Below are positions 1 through 5,019 of a DNA stretch of 5,019 nucleotides, piece by piece. This stretch comes from Acidobacteriota bacterium (GTDB lineage Bacteria; Acidobacteriota; Terriglobia; Terriglobales; Acidobacteriaceae). Numbering within the stretch: the stretch's first letter is position 1; the number at the start of each line of letters is the position of its first letter. A program made the translations under genes and the position numbers. The stretch lies in NCBI GenBank assembly GCA_019247235.1, contig JAFAPG010000876.1, positions 1 to 5,019 on the forward strand, given 5' to 3'. Under the pieces are notes generated by a model. The model made no database searches, was not told the origin of the DNA, and worked only from the letters and a program-made list of their open reading frames with translations.

Positions 1-1466
1 TTGCCAGCTCCGGTCCTTATGGCGCCGAGCTCAATCGCGATCATGCTTTCTTCAACTTGGCGGAGGTCCTTCTATACGCCGAGGAGGTACGGGATGGCCC
101 CGTCGAGCTCGAATTTCACAACCTGCCGCCGAACTGGAAAATCGCTACTCCGCTCGCGAATCGGGGCCATGTGTTTTCCGCCGCTAATTACGACCAGCTG
201 GTGGACTCGCCGGTAGAGATCAGTGAATTTCGCGAGCAAGATTTTTCCGCTGTTTGTGGTCAGTACCGCGTGATCGTAGATGACCACGGTGGCCGTACAG
301 CCAGGGCCGACACGGAAGCAATTTTTGACCGGCTTTTGCCCGGCCTGCGACGAATCGTTTCGAGTGCGGTGGATTGGATGAACGATTGCCCCTTTGCCCA
401 GTACATGTTTGTTTACCACTTCTCCGACGCAGCAGGGGGAGGAGGGATGGAACATTCCTCGAGCACCGCCATCAGCTTGCCCGGAAAGGACCTGGATACT
501 CGTCCGCAAGAAGTGTTTTCGATTACAGCCCATGAGTTCTTTCATCTCTGGAATGTAAAGCGCATTCGTCCTCAGTCACTCGAGCCGGTCGATTACACCA
601 GGGAGAACTATAGCCGGGCGCTATGGTTTAGCGAAGGCGTCGACAGCACGGTTGCTAACTACCTTCGGCTGCGAGCGGGCCTGCTCGATGAAAAAGTTTA
701 TCTCGAACATCTCTCCGAACAGATTACCCAGCTTGAAAACCGTTCCGCCCGTCGCAGGCAATCGGCTGAAGAGTCCAGTTTGCAGGCGTGGCTTGAAAAA
801 TATCCCTATTACGGTCTGCCGGAGAGAAGCATCTCGTATTACAACAAAGGCGAGCTACTGGGTGTATTGCTGGATCTATGGCTGCGACACGCGACTGATG
901 ATCGGGTTTCTCTGCGCGAGCTTTTCCGCTGGATGAATGACCACTACGCCAAGCAAGGCAAGTTCTTCGCTGACTCACAGGGGGTACAAGATGCGGCGGA
1001 AACCCTCAGCCAGGGGGCGCTAAGCGACTTCTTCGCGCGATATGTTTCCGGTGTCGATGAGATTCCTTGGAATCAATTTTTTTCGATAGTTGGCTTGGAG
1101 GTCGTCCCCAGCGCGGTGGCGTCTTCGGCTGTAGGATTTGCCGCGGTGCAAAAATTTGACCAGCCTCCGGTGGTGGTCACGGTCGATAGCAACAGCCCGG
1201 CCGAGCGGGCGGGGCTAAAGAGCGGAGACCGAATTGTCCAAATCAACGGTCAGGCGGCGGGACAGAATTTCGATGCTGATCTTGCTCGGCTGCCGCCCGC
1301 CTCGTCACTGCGACTGGTGATCGAACGAGCAGGGGTAGAGAACCGTCTCGAGTTCAAGGTGGGAAGGGAAAACCGAACCATCTTCCACCTTACTGACGTG
1401 CGCGCGGTGACCAGGGAAGAAAAAGCCCGTCGGTCGGCCTGGTTGTTTGGGACCGTCGCGCCATGA
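1..1466 (+). CDS. M61 family metallopeptidase with C-terminal PDZ domain, 5'-truncated by window edge
   Basis: The frame is open from the left edge (first full codon at 3), so the true start lies outside; the in-frame TTG at 57 is not a credible start because family-like sequence precedes it. 487 codons are visible, against roughly 600 in the family. Seen: a GGMEH segment near 436-450; the zinc motif HEFFH at 531-545 followed by LWNVKRIRP; WFSEG at 624-638, whose Glu (codon 633) is the probable third zinc ligand; SYYNKGELLGVLLDLWLR around 837-890. A PDZ domain spans about 1130-1365 with the core SPAERAGLKSGDRIVQING. Known of the family: M61 enzymes are gluzincin aminopeptidases or endopeptidases (glycyl aminopeptidase type), and the PDZ domain probably binds peptide C-termini. 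Inference: the protein is probably exported, but the N-terminus that would show a signal peptide is missing. All visible catalytic residues are intact. The gene overlaps the next one by 4 bp (ATGA), implying co-transcription and translational coupling. Confidence 0.94.
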   Translation, partial: ASSGPYGAELNRDHAFFNLAEVLLYAEEVRDGPVELEFHNLPPNWKIATPLANRGHVFSAANYDQLVDSPVEISEFREQDFSAVCGQYRVIVDDHGGRTARADTEAIFDRLLPGLRRIVSSAVDWMNDCPFAQYMFVYHFSDAAGGGGMEHSSSTAISLPGKDLDTRPQEVFSITAHEFFHLWNVKRIRPQSLEPVDYTRENYSRALWFSEGVDSTVANYLRLRAGLLDEKVYLEHLSEQITQLENRSARRRQSAEESSLQAWLEKYPYYGLPERSISYYNKGELLGVLLDLWLRHATDDRVSLRELFRWMNDHYAKQGKFFADSQGVQDAAETLSQGALSDFFARYVSGVDEIPWNQFFSIVGLEVVPSAVASSAVGFAAVQKFDQPPVVVTVDSNSPAERAGLKSGDRIVQINGQAAGQNFDADLARLPPASSLRLVIERAGVENRLEFKVGRENRTIFHLTDVRAVTREEKARRSAWLFGTVAP

Positions 1467-2215
1467 TGCGTACCCTGTTGATGATGATTTTTTGGGCGCT
1501 CACGCTGCCCTTAGGCGCGCTCTTGTTGTTTCCCTGGGTGCTGATTACAGGAGATGTGCGGCCGCTTTACCGTTTCGGCATGTGGGGCGCGCGAAGCGGA
1601 GTGCGCCTGGCTGGCGTTCGCGTTCAGCCCATAGGACACGAACAGCTGGACCAGGGGCGAACCTATATCTTTATGTCCAACCATATTTCAAATATCGACC
1701 CACCGCTGCTCCTGCCTTTGATTCCCGGACGCACCTCGGTCATGGCCAAGCAGGAGCTGTTTCGTTATCCCATTCTCGGAACCGGCATGCGGATGATATC
1801 CCTGGTTCCGGTGAACCGGGAGAACAGAGACGCCGCCATCGAAGCGGTGCACGCTGCAGCCGAGGTAGTCAAGCAGGGAATCCATATGACCGTGTTCGTC
1901 GAAGGGCATCGCTCGCGTGACGGTAAACTGCTGCCGTTTAAAAAAGGGCCGTTTTATTTGGCCGAACAATGTCAGGTGGCGGTCGTGCCCATCACCATTC
2001 AAGGCACACACCACGTTATGCCGAAAGGAAGATTCTCGATCAACTCGGGAGTGGTAACGGTCATTTTTCATGCTCCCATCGAACCGGATCAGTTCGGCAG
2101 TCGCGACGCACTTATGGAAACCGTTCGAGCGGCGATTCAAAGGGGACTAACCGATTCTGCGATAAAGACCACGGTGATCGGGACAGCCACCGATTCTCGT
2201 GAGTCTGCATCATAG
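1463..2215 (+). CDS. plsC: PlsC-family 1-acyl-sn-glycerol-3-phosphate acyltransferase
   Basis: This 250-residue protein has the usual length for bacterial PlsC, which transfers an acyl chain to the sn-2 position of lysophosphatidate to make phosphatidate at the inner membrane. A hydrophobic N-terminal segment (about residues 5-29) is a likely membrane anchor. Motif I is NHISNID, with the catalytic HX4D pair H74 and D79. The motif II region is around residues 106-119 (GMRMISLVPVNR). Motif III reads FVEGHRSRDGK (residues 145-155), where most members have FPEGTRS. Motif IV is VVPITIQG (174-181). The ATG at 1463 overlaps the upstream peptidase stop as ATGA; a second ATG follows directly at 1466. 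No strong Shine-Dalgarno is visible, so coupling to the upstream gene is likely. The 3' end overlaps lpxD on the other strand by 6 bp. Substrate is inferred from family; other lysophospholipid acyltransferases share these motifs, and the His in motif III is unusual. Confidence 0.92.
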   Translation: MMRTLLMMIFWALTLPLGALLLFPWVLITGDVRPLYRFGMWGARSGVRLAGVRVQPIGHEQLDQGRTYIFMSNHISNIDPPLLLPLIPGRTSVMAKQELFRYPILGTGMRMISLVPVNRENRDAAIEAVHAAAEVVKQGIHMTVFVEGHRSRDGKLLPFKKGPFYLAEQCQVAVVPITIQGTHHVMPKGRFSINSGVVTVIFHAPIEPDQFGSRDALMETVRAAIQRGLTDSAIKTTVIGTATDSRESAS

Positions 2216-3235
2216 GCCGCGCTTGGCTTGTGGATTCAGTCGAGCTGTTTTGCTCAACCATCTGGTTATCTCCGGTAAGCGGGCGAATAGGGCAACGCAC
2301 CTCAGCCACAGTTTGTTGTCAATGGCCGGATAACCGCTCACCACCGCACCGGGCGGCACGTCACTGGGAATTCCACTCTGGGCGGTCGCAATGACCCCGT
2401 CGCCTATTTTGCAGTGACCGGCGACGCCCACCTGACCGGCTAGGATGACGTGGTTACCAACTTCGGTCGACCCTGCCAGTCCGACCTGTGCGCACAGCAA
2501 CGTGGCTTCGCCTACTCTGGATCCATGTCCAACCTGAGTAAGGTTATCGATTTTTGTGCCACGCGCGATGCGTGTTTCCCCGACACTGGCCCGATCGATG
2601 CAGGCATTTGCTTGAATCTCAACATCATCCTCGATCACCGCGGGGCCGGATTGCACAATCTTGCGCCATTGGCCGCGATCGTCTTTGGCGAATCCAAATC
2701 CATCGCCTCCGACGGCCACCCCGTTTTGTAACACCACGTTGCTGCCGATCTGGCAGAACTCGCGTACGATGGCATGAGCGTGCGCGAAGAAATTTTCCCC
2801 AATTTTGGCTCCGCGGTAGACCACCGCATGGGCCAGCAATACGGCATTGGCACCCATCTGGACATCTTCCTGAATGACTACATAGGGACCCACGTGGGCG
2901 CCAGGGCCCAGTCTAGCGGAGGCATGAATCACTGCCGTGGGGTGGACGGCGGGTGCATAGCGCGGAGGTTGATAAAACAATTCAAGTGCACGGGCGAAGG
3001 CCAGATACGGGTTCTTGCTTCGCAACATAGGGGCATCGAGCGGGGGAAAGTTCTCGGCCACAATCACGGCGGATGCTCGAGTGCTACGTGCCAGGCGGGA
3101 ATACTTGGTATTGGCCAGGAATGTCAACTGTCCTGGTCCCGCCGCCTCGATACCGGCCACGCCGGTGATTTCGATATCGGGGGAGCCATTTTCGAGGTGG
3201 GTGCCGAGCGCATTGCTTAGGGCAGAGAGTTTCAC
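2210..3235 (-). CDS. lpxD: UDP-3-O-(3-hydroxyacyl)glucosamine N-acyltransferase LpxD
   Basis: LpxD adds the second 3-hydroxyacyl chain, from acyl-ACP, to the 2-amino group of UDP-3-O-acylglucosamine, the third step of lipid A synthesis in the cytoplasm. The protein has 341 residues, the size of E. coli LpxD. An N-terminal uridine-binding domain (about 1-95) contains the GVAGIEAAGPGQLTFLANTKY block. A left-handed beta-helix of hexapeptide repeats follows (about 96-300). QNGVAVGGDGFGFAKDD lies at 170-186. H237 in DNLTQVGHG matches the catalytic His (E. coli H239) and H274 in VAGHCKIG matches the second conserved His (E. coli H276). The C-terminal helix carries PAIDNKLWLR. The GTG start gives MKLSALSNAL, the normal LpxD beginning; no Shine-Dalgarno is seen ahead of it, but a TACAAT box lies 7 nt upstream. 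It stands alone on the minus strand, not beside fabZ, lpxA or lpxB. It indicates an organism that makes lipid A. Confidence 0.97.
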   Translation of the reverse strand: MKLSALSNALGTHLENGSPDIEITGVAGIEAAGPGQLTFLANTKYSRLARSTRASAVIVAENFPPLDAPMLRSKNPYLAFARALELFYQPPRYAPAVHPTAVIHASARLGPGAHVGPYVVIQEDVQMGANAVLLAHAVVYRGAKIGENFFAHAHAIVREFCQIGSNVVLQNGVAVGGDGFGFAKDDRGQWRKIVQSGPAVIEDDVEIQANACIDRASVGETRIARGTKIDNLTQVGHGSRVGEATLLCAQVGLAGSTEVGNHVILAGQVGVAGHCKIGDGVIATAQSGIPSDVPPGAVVSGYPAIDNKLWLRCVALFARLPEITRWLSKTARLNPQAKRGL

Positions 3236-3242
3236 AGCGGAG

Positions 3243-3248
3243 ATTGTA
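3243..3248 (-). promoter_or_regulatory. Candidate -10 box for lpxD, possibly giving a leaderless transcript
   Basis: On the minus strand the hexamer TACAAT (one mismatch to TATAAT) ends 7 nt before the lpxD GTG. If it is the -10 element, transcription would begin at or next to the start codon, which fits the absence of a Shine-Dalgarno. No good -35 hexamer is present 16-18 nt upstream (the sequence there is pyrimidine-rich). This is inference from position and sequence only. Confidence 0.3.
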
Positions 3249-3395
3249 AAGGAAGGCGGAAGGAAGCAGGGACAGTGTGCCCGGGACGGTGTGAGGGATG
3301 GTTGAGCGCTCCGGCCGACCTCCGCAATTGCAAAAATACGCGGTCACGATTCGAGCGGCCGGAATGCCGTCTATGACCTGCGCGCTCAGCACCAC

Positions 3396-3944
3396 TTGAA
3401 GGTTCTTGTGCTCCTCGCCATAGGGTTTAACCCCCAGAGCGAATCTGAAGGCTGGGATCGCACCTTCTCTCTGCCTCCAGGCCAAGACGAGTTGATCGGA
3501 GAAATATCCGCCATCAACAAATATACGGTGGTCGTCGTAGCCTCGGGAGGAGCCGTCGATGCGGCGCTTGGTCGATCGAGTGCCGTCGTTGATCGAAGCC
3601 TAGTATCCAGGGCAGGAGGGGGGCCGGGCGCTCGCCTAGATTTTGGAGAGACGAAACCTTCCGGTCACCTGCCCGTCTTTGAACGTCGCCCGGAAGATAA
3701 TCCGACGCATGACCATTATTACCCTCAAACAGGAAGCGACCGAATCGTCTACCAGGAAGGTGTGTTCGTCGGATCTCGAGGCTACGAAAAGAACCAGATC
3801 AAGCCACTATTTCCCATCGGATTTGGTCTTTCCTACACCAGCCTTTTCAGAGTCAACTCAACCCGGGGGGCGAGGAGACTTTTTATCTCGCCTGAAAGCT
3901 TAGATTACCGCGTAGAAGCTCGAATTCATCATCTTTTACTTTAA
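3396..3944 (+). pseudogene. Decayed fragment of GH3 beta-glucosidase (C-terminal domain), frame-shifted
   Basis: One frame stays open for 182 codons, but only parts of it are protein-like. Residues from GFNPQSESEGWDRTFSLPPG through TVVVVASGGAVD (about 3420-3560) match the GH3 C-terminal sandwich domain. The next conserved block continues in another frame at 3574-3642: DRVPSLIEA, a TAG at 3601 where Trp is expected, YPGQEGGRALA, a TAG at 3637 where Glu is expected. Similarity then returns to the first frame with FGETKPSGHLPV, NPTHDHYYPQTGSDRIVYQ and the hallmark FPIGFGLSYTS (about 3810-3842). After that it loses resemblance. The GH3 N-terminal barrel with the catalytic Asp is absent: about 180 codons remain of a family that usually has 700 or more. 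The frame is open back to a TGA at 3303, and the start is arbitrary (TTG at 3396). Two shifts and two stops mean a dead remnant of a sugar-releasing enzyme, not an active gene. Sequencing error is an alternative, but would need several separate faults. Confidence 0.85.
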
Positions 3945-4028
3945 GTGGCTCTCTCCTTCGGATTCCGCCATAGGCCGCGACCTTGCCGTGATTCTCGAGC
4001 AAGTAGCTTCTACAACGGGCGCTCTGTC

Positions 4029-4052
4029 AATGGTTTAGAGTGAGCAACCATT
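4029..4052. repeat. Inverted repeat, 7-bp arms with 10-nt spacer, upstream of blaI
   Basis: AATGGTT at 4029-4035 is mirrored exactly by AACCATT at 4046-4052. Centre-to-centre the arms are 17 bp apart. It could be a weak hairpin or a second regulator site next to the 4068-4083 palindrome. There is no T-run after it, so it does not look like a terminator. A chance repeat is possible. Confidence 0.3.
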
Positions 4053-4067
4053 TCGCCTTGGAGAAGC

Positions 4068-4083
4068 AACTAAATTATTAGTT
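4068..4083. promoter_or_regulatory. Candidate BlaI operator: AACTAA-N4-TTAGTT palindrome
   Basis: Perfect 6-bp arms AACTAA (4068-4073) and TTAGTT (4078-4083) flank ATTA, 33 bp before the blaI GTG. Known of the family: BlaI/MecI repressors bind short AT-rich dyads as dimers in their own promoters, classically TACA-N2-TGTA, with variation in distant phyla. Here the dyad sits where a promoter for blaI is expected. The dyad is seen directly; the protein that binds it is inferred. Confidence 0.5.
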
Positions 4084-4102
4084 ACCATTCCCGAAGTTAT
4101 AC

Positions 4103-4109
4103 GAAGGGA
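4103..4109 (+). promoter_or_regulatory. Ribosome binding site of blaI
   Basis: GAAGGGA lies 7 nt before the GTG at 4117, a normal spacing, and supports this GTG rather than a later in-frame start. Confidence 0.6.
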
Positions 4110-4116
4110 TTCTGAG

Positions 4117-4500
4117 GTGCCGCGAAAGCAGTCTCCAACTTTGACGGAAGCCGAGTTGCGCATCATGAATGTGATGTGGCAGAAGGGGCCAAGCACGGTC
4201 CAGCAGGTTCTGAATGGATTAGCCGAGGAGCCTGCGCTCGCATATAACACCGTGCTGACCACGGTTCGTATCCTCGAACGAAAAGGCTACCTTGGGCATG
4301 TGAAGGATGGTCGGGCGCATGTGTATGAGGCGTTGATCGATCGCGAGGACGCCAGGCGTTCTGAAATTCGTTATTTGGTGAGTCGCTTCTTTCGAAACTC
4401 GCATAAAGCCTTGCTTCTCAATCTGCTTGAAGATGACGAGATTGATGACGAGGAAGTACGGCGGCTTCGAGAGATGGTCGAGCGGAGCGTGGGCCGATGA
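4117..4500 (+). CDS. blaI: BlaI/MecI-family transcriptional repressor
   Basis: A 127-residue winged-helix repressor of the Penicillinase_R family, the usual length. The N-terminal DNA-binding domain (about 8-75) shows the signature LTEAELRIMNVMWQKGP, then TVQQVLNGL and the recognition-helix region LAYNTVLTTVRILERKGYL, then the wing HVKDGRAHVYEA. The C-terminal dimerisation helices (about 76-125) include SRFFRNSHKALLLNLLEDDE. The N102-L103 bond falls about where the Asn-Phe bond at 101-102 is cut in staphylococcal BlaI/MecI; that alignment is by eye. Role: a cytoplasmic dimer represses its own operon and perhaps other promoters until the partner M56 peptidase is activated. Targets are unknown; no beta-lactamase gene is in the window, and in such phyla the pair often controls other genes. 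A GTG start with GAAGGGA 7 nt upstream is chosen. The stop overlaps the M56 start as ATGA, so the two genes form one operon. Confidence 0.95.
   Translation: MPRKQSPTLTEAELRIMNVMWQKGPSTVQQVLNGLAEEPALAYNTVLTTVRILERKGYLGHVKDGRAHVYEALIDREDARRSEIRYLVSRFFRNSHKALLLNLLEDDEIDDEEVRRLREMVERSVGR
4484..4487 (+). promoter_or_regulatory. Ribosome binding site of the M56 gene inside blaI
   Basis: GGAG within the last codons of blaI ends 9 nt before the ATG at 4497. With the ATGA overlap it supports this start over the in-frame ATG at 4512. Confidence 0.45.
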
Positions 4501-5019
4501 ATGTGCTCCATATGGAGAGCTTGGCCGTAACCTCGGCAACCCAGTGGGCCAATACCTTGGTCGCCGGCCTACTGCTGACCGCTGCCACCTGGTTGGTCTT
4601 ACGCCTATTTGCAGTTCGCAACTCCCTTCTGCGTTTCTTTGTCTGGTTCTTAATACTGATTGCGGTGATCTGTTTGCCGTTCGGCTTGAGCCCTACGGCA
4701 ATACCCACGCAGCATCCCGGTCACGGTTTGACCTTGGCTTCGAGCTGGGCGGTGGGTGCCTTGATCGGCTGGAGCCTCATTTCCAGTTTGCTGCTTTTAC
4801 GAGTGGCCACTTCTTTGTGGCATGTGCGACAACTGGGGCGAGAAGCGCGGCCCCTTGGGCGAGCTGATCTGAATCAAATCATGCGTGAGTTCAACCCCGG
4901 ACGAAGGGTCAGGCTGTGCGTGTCTGACCAGGTTCGGGTACCGACTGCTATCGGTTTTTTGCATCCCGCCGTGCTTATTCCCAGTTGGTCAGTCGAGGAG
5001 CTTGCTCATGAACAGCTGA
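4497..5019 (+). CDS. M56 (BlaR1/MecR1-like) membrane sensor peptidase, 3'-truncated by window edge
   Basis: The frame from ATG 4497 runs open to the right edge: 174 codons with no stop, beginning MNVLHMESLAVTSATQW. Three hydrophobic segments are visible, at about residues 18-40, 44-64 and 83-104 (the last ending SLLLLRVATSLW), matching the N-terminal membrane helices of M56 proteins. A cytoplasmic-type stretch follows (REARPLGRADLNQIMREF, 115-132). Then comes the M56 hallmark VRVPTAIGFLHPAVLIPSW (146-164) and EELAHEQL at the edge. In the family this block precedes the zinc motif HExxH by a few residues, so the active site is expected just beyond the window. Role by family: it senses an external signal and, through its zinc protease domain, leads to BlaI cleavage and derepression. 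The ATGA overlap with blaI and a GGAG 9 nt upstream support the start and coupled translation. The ligand and the C-terminal sensor domain cannot be judged here. Confidence 0.92.
   Translation, partial: MNVLHMESLAVTSATQWANTLVAGLLLTAATWLVLRLFAVRNSLLRFFVWFLILIAVICLPFGLSPTAIPTQHPGHGLTLASSWAVGALIGWSLISSLLLLRVATSLWHVRQLGREARPLGRADLNQIMREFNPGRRVRLCVSDQVRVPTAIGFLHPAVLIPSWSVEELAHEQL

Larger units (their letters stand above)
3945..4116. other. Intergenic regulatory region upstream of blaI
   Basis: These 172 bp between the GH3 remnant and blaI are locally AT-rich near 4068-4102. They hold two inverted repeats (4029-4052 and 4068-4083) and the blaI ribosome binding site. No -35/-10 pair with consensus spacing stands out; TTATAC at 4097-4102 or TATTAG at 4076-4081 could serve as -10 boxes. 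No RNA gene or rho-independent terminator is seen. Confidence 0.5.

Noticed and set aside
72..545. 157-codon minus-strand ORF opposite the M61 gene
   Set aside because: Antisense shadow of a gene with clear catalytic motifs; the translation shows no recognisable domain.
2256..2267. AACCA-TC-TGGTT inverted repeat near the end of lpxD as a terminator
   Set aside because: The arms are only 5 bp, the loop is 2 nt, there is no T-run, and it lies within conserved coding sequence.
2774..3220. 148-codon plus-strand ORF opposite lpxD
   Set aside because: Shadow of the hexapeptide-repeat coding sequence on the other strand; no independent evidence.
3084..3485. 133-codon minus-strand ORF spanning the lpxD start and the intergenic region
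   Set aside because: It overlaps the first 150 bp of lpxD in another frame and the GH3 remnant in antisense; no recognisable motif, so treated as a shadow.
3916..4038. Open stretch of about 40 codons (ending SAIGRDLAVILEQVASTTGALSMV) downstream of the GH3 remnant
   Set aside because: It looks somewhat protein-like but has no start codon with a ribosome binding site, is short, and matches no family I can name. It may be more gene debris, but the support is too weak for a feature.
4093..4106. GAAGTTATACGAAG resembles parts of a loxP arm
   Set aside because: It is only a partial match in a rearranged order, with no second arm or spacer; best read as coincidence in the blaI leader.
4427..4867. 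146-codon open frame on the plus strand
   Set aside because: Its product is unlike any family I know and runs out of frame through the end of blaI and the M56 gene, whose own frame shows membrane helices and the M56 hallmark block.
5007..5019. AHEQL at the right edge as the M56 zinc motif HExxH
   Set aside because: The codon after Leu begins with A, so it cannot be His; the alignment also places this in the EELSxEQL-type segment that precedes the real motif.

Overview
The window looks like chromosomal DNA of a Gram-negative bacterium with an LPS-bearing outer membrane, most likely an acidobacterium (Terriglobia-like). That assignment is an inference from gene content: an M61 peptidase with a PDZ domain coupled to a PlsC-type acyltransferase, lpxD, a BlaI/M56 regulator pair and the remains of a GH3 glycosidase. 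No marker gene in the window proves it. GC content is moderately high, and GTG starts are used for lpxD and blaI.

Layout. (1) Positions 1-1466, plus strand: the C-terminal 487 codons of an M61 metallopeptidase whose beginning lies left of the window. (2) Positions 1463-2215, plus strand: a PlsC-family acyltransferase joined to the peptidase by an ATGA overlap. (3) Positions 2210-3235, minus strand: complete lpxD, tail-to-tail with plsC and overlapping it by 6 bp, so there is no room for an intergenic terminator. (4) Positions 3236-4116: no intact gene. It holds a decayed fragment of a GH3 beta-glucosidase C-terminal region at about 3396-3944, with two frame shifts and two TAG codons, hidden inside a reading frame that happens to stay open for 182 codons. 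It is followed by a short regulatory region with two inverted repeats. (5) Positions 4117-4500, plus strand: a complete BlaI/MecI-family repressor. (6) Positions 4497 to the right edge, plus strand: the membrane N-terminal part of an M56 (BlaR1-like) sensor peptidase, ATGA-coupled to blaI and cut off just before its expected HExxH zinc site.

Function. plsC (phospholipid synthesis) and lpxD (lipid A synthesis) are both envelope-lipid enzymes on opposite strands. The blaI-M56 pair is a two-gene sensing module in which the membrane peptidase relieves repression by BlaI. A 6+6 bp palindrome 33 bp upstream of blaI is the best candidate for its autoregulatory operator. The genes are otherwise of known families. 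I did not find a convincing new system. The points most worth checking are the disguised GH3 pseudogene, the candidate BlaI operator, and a Thr-to-His change in the PlsC phosphate-binding motif.
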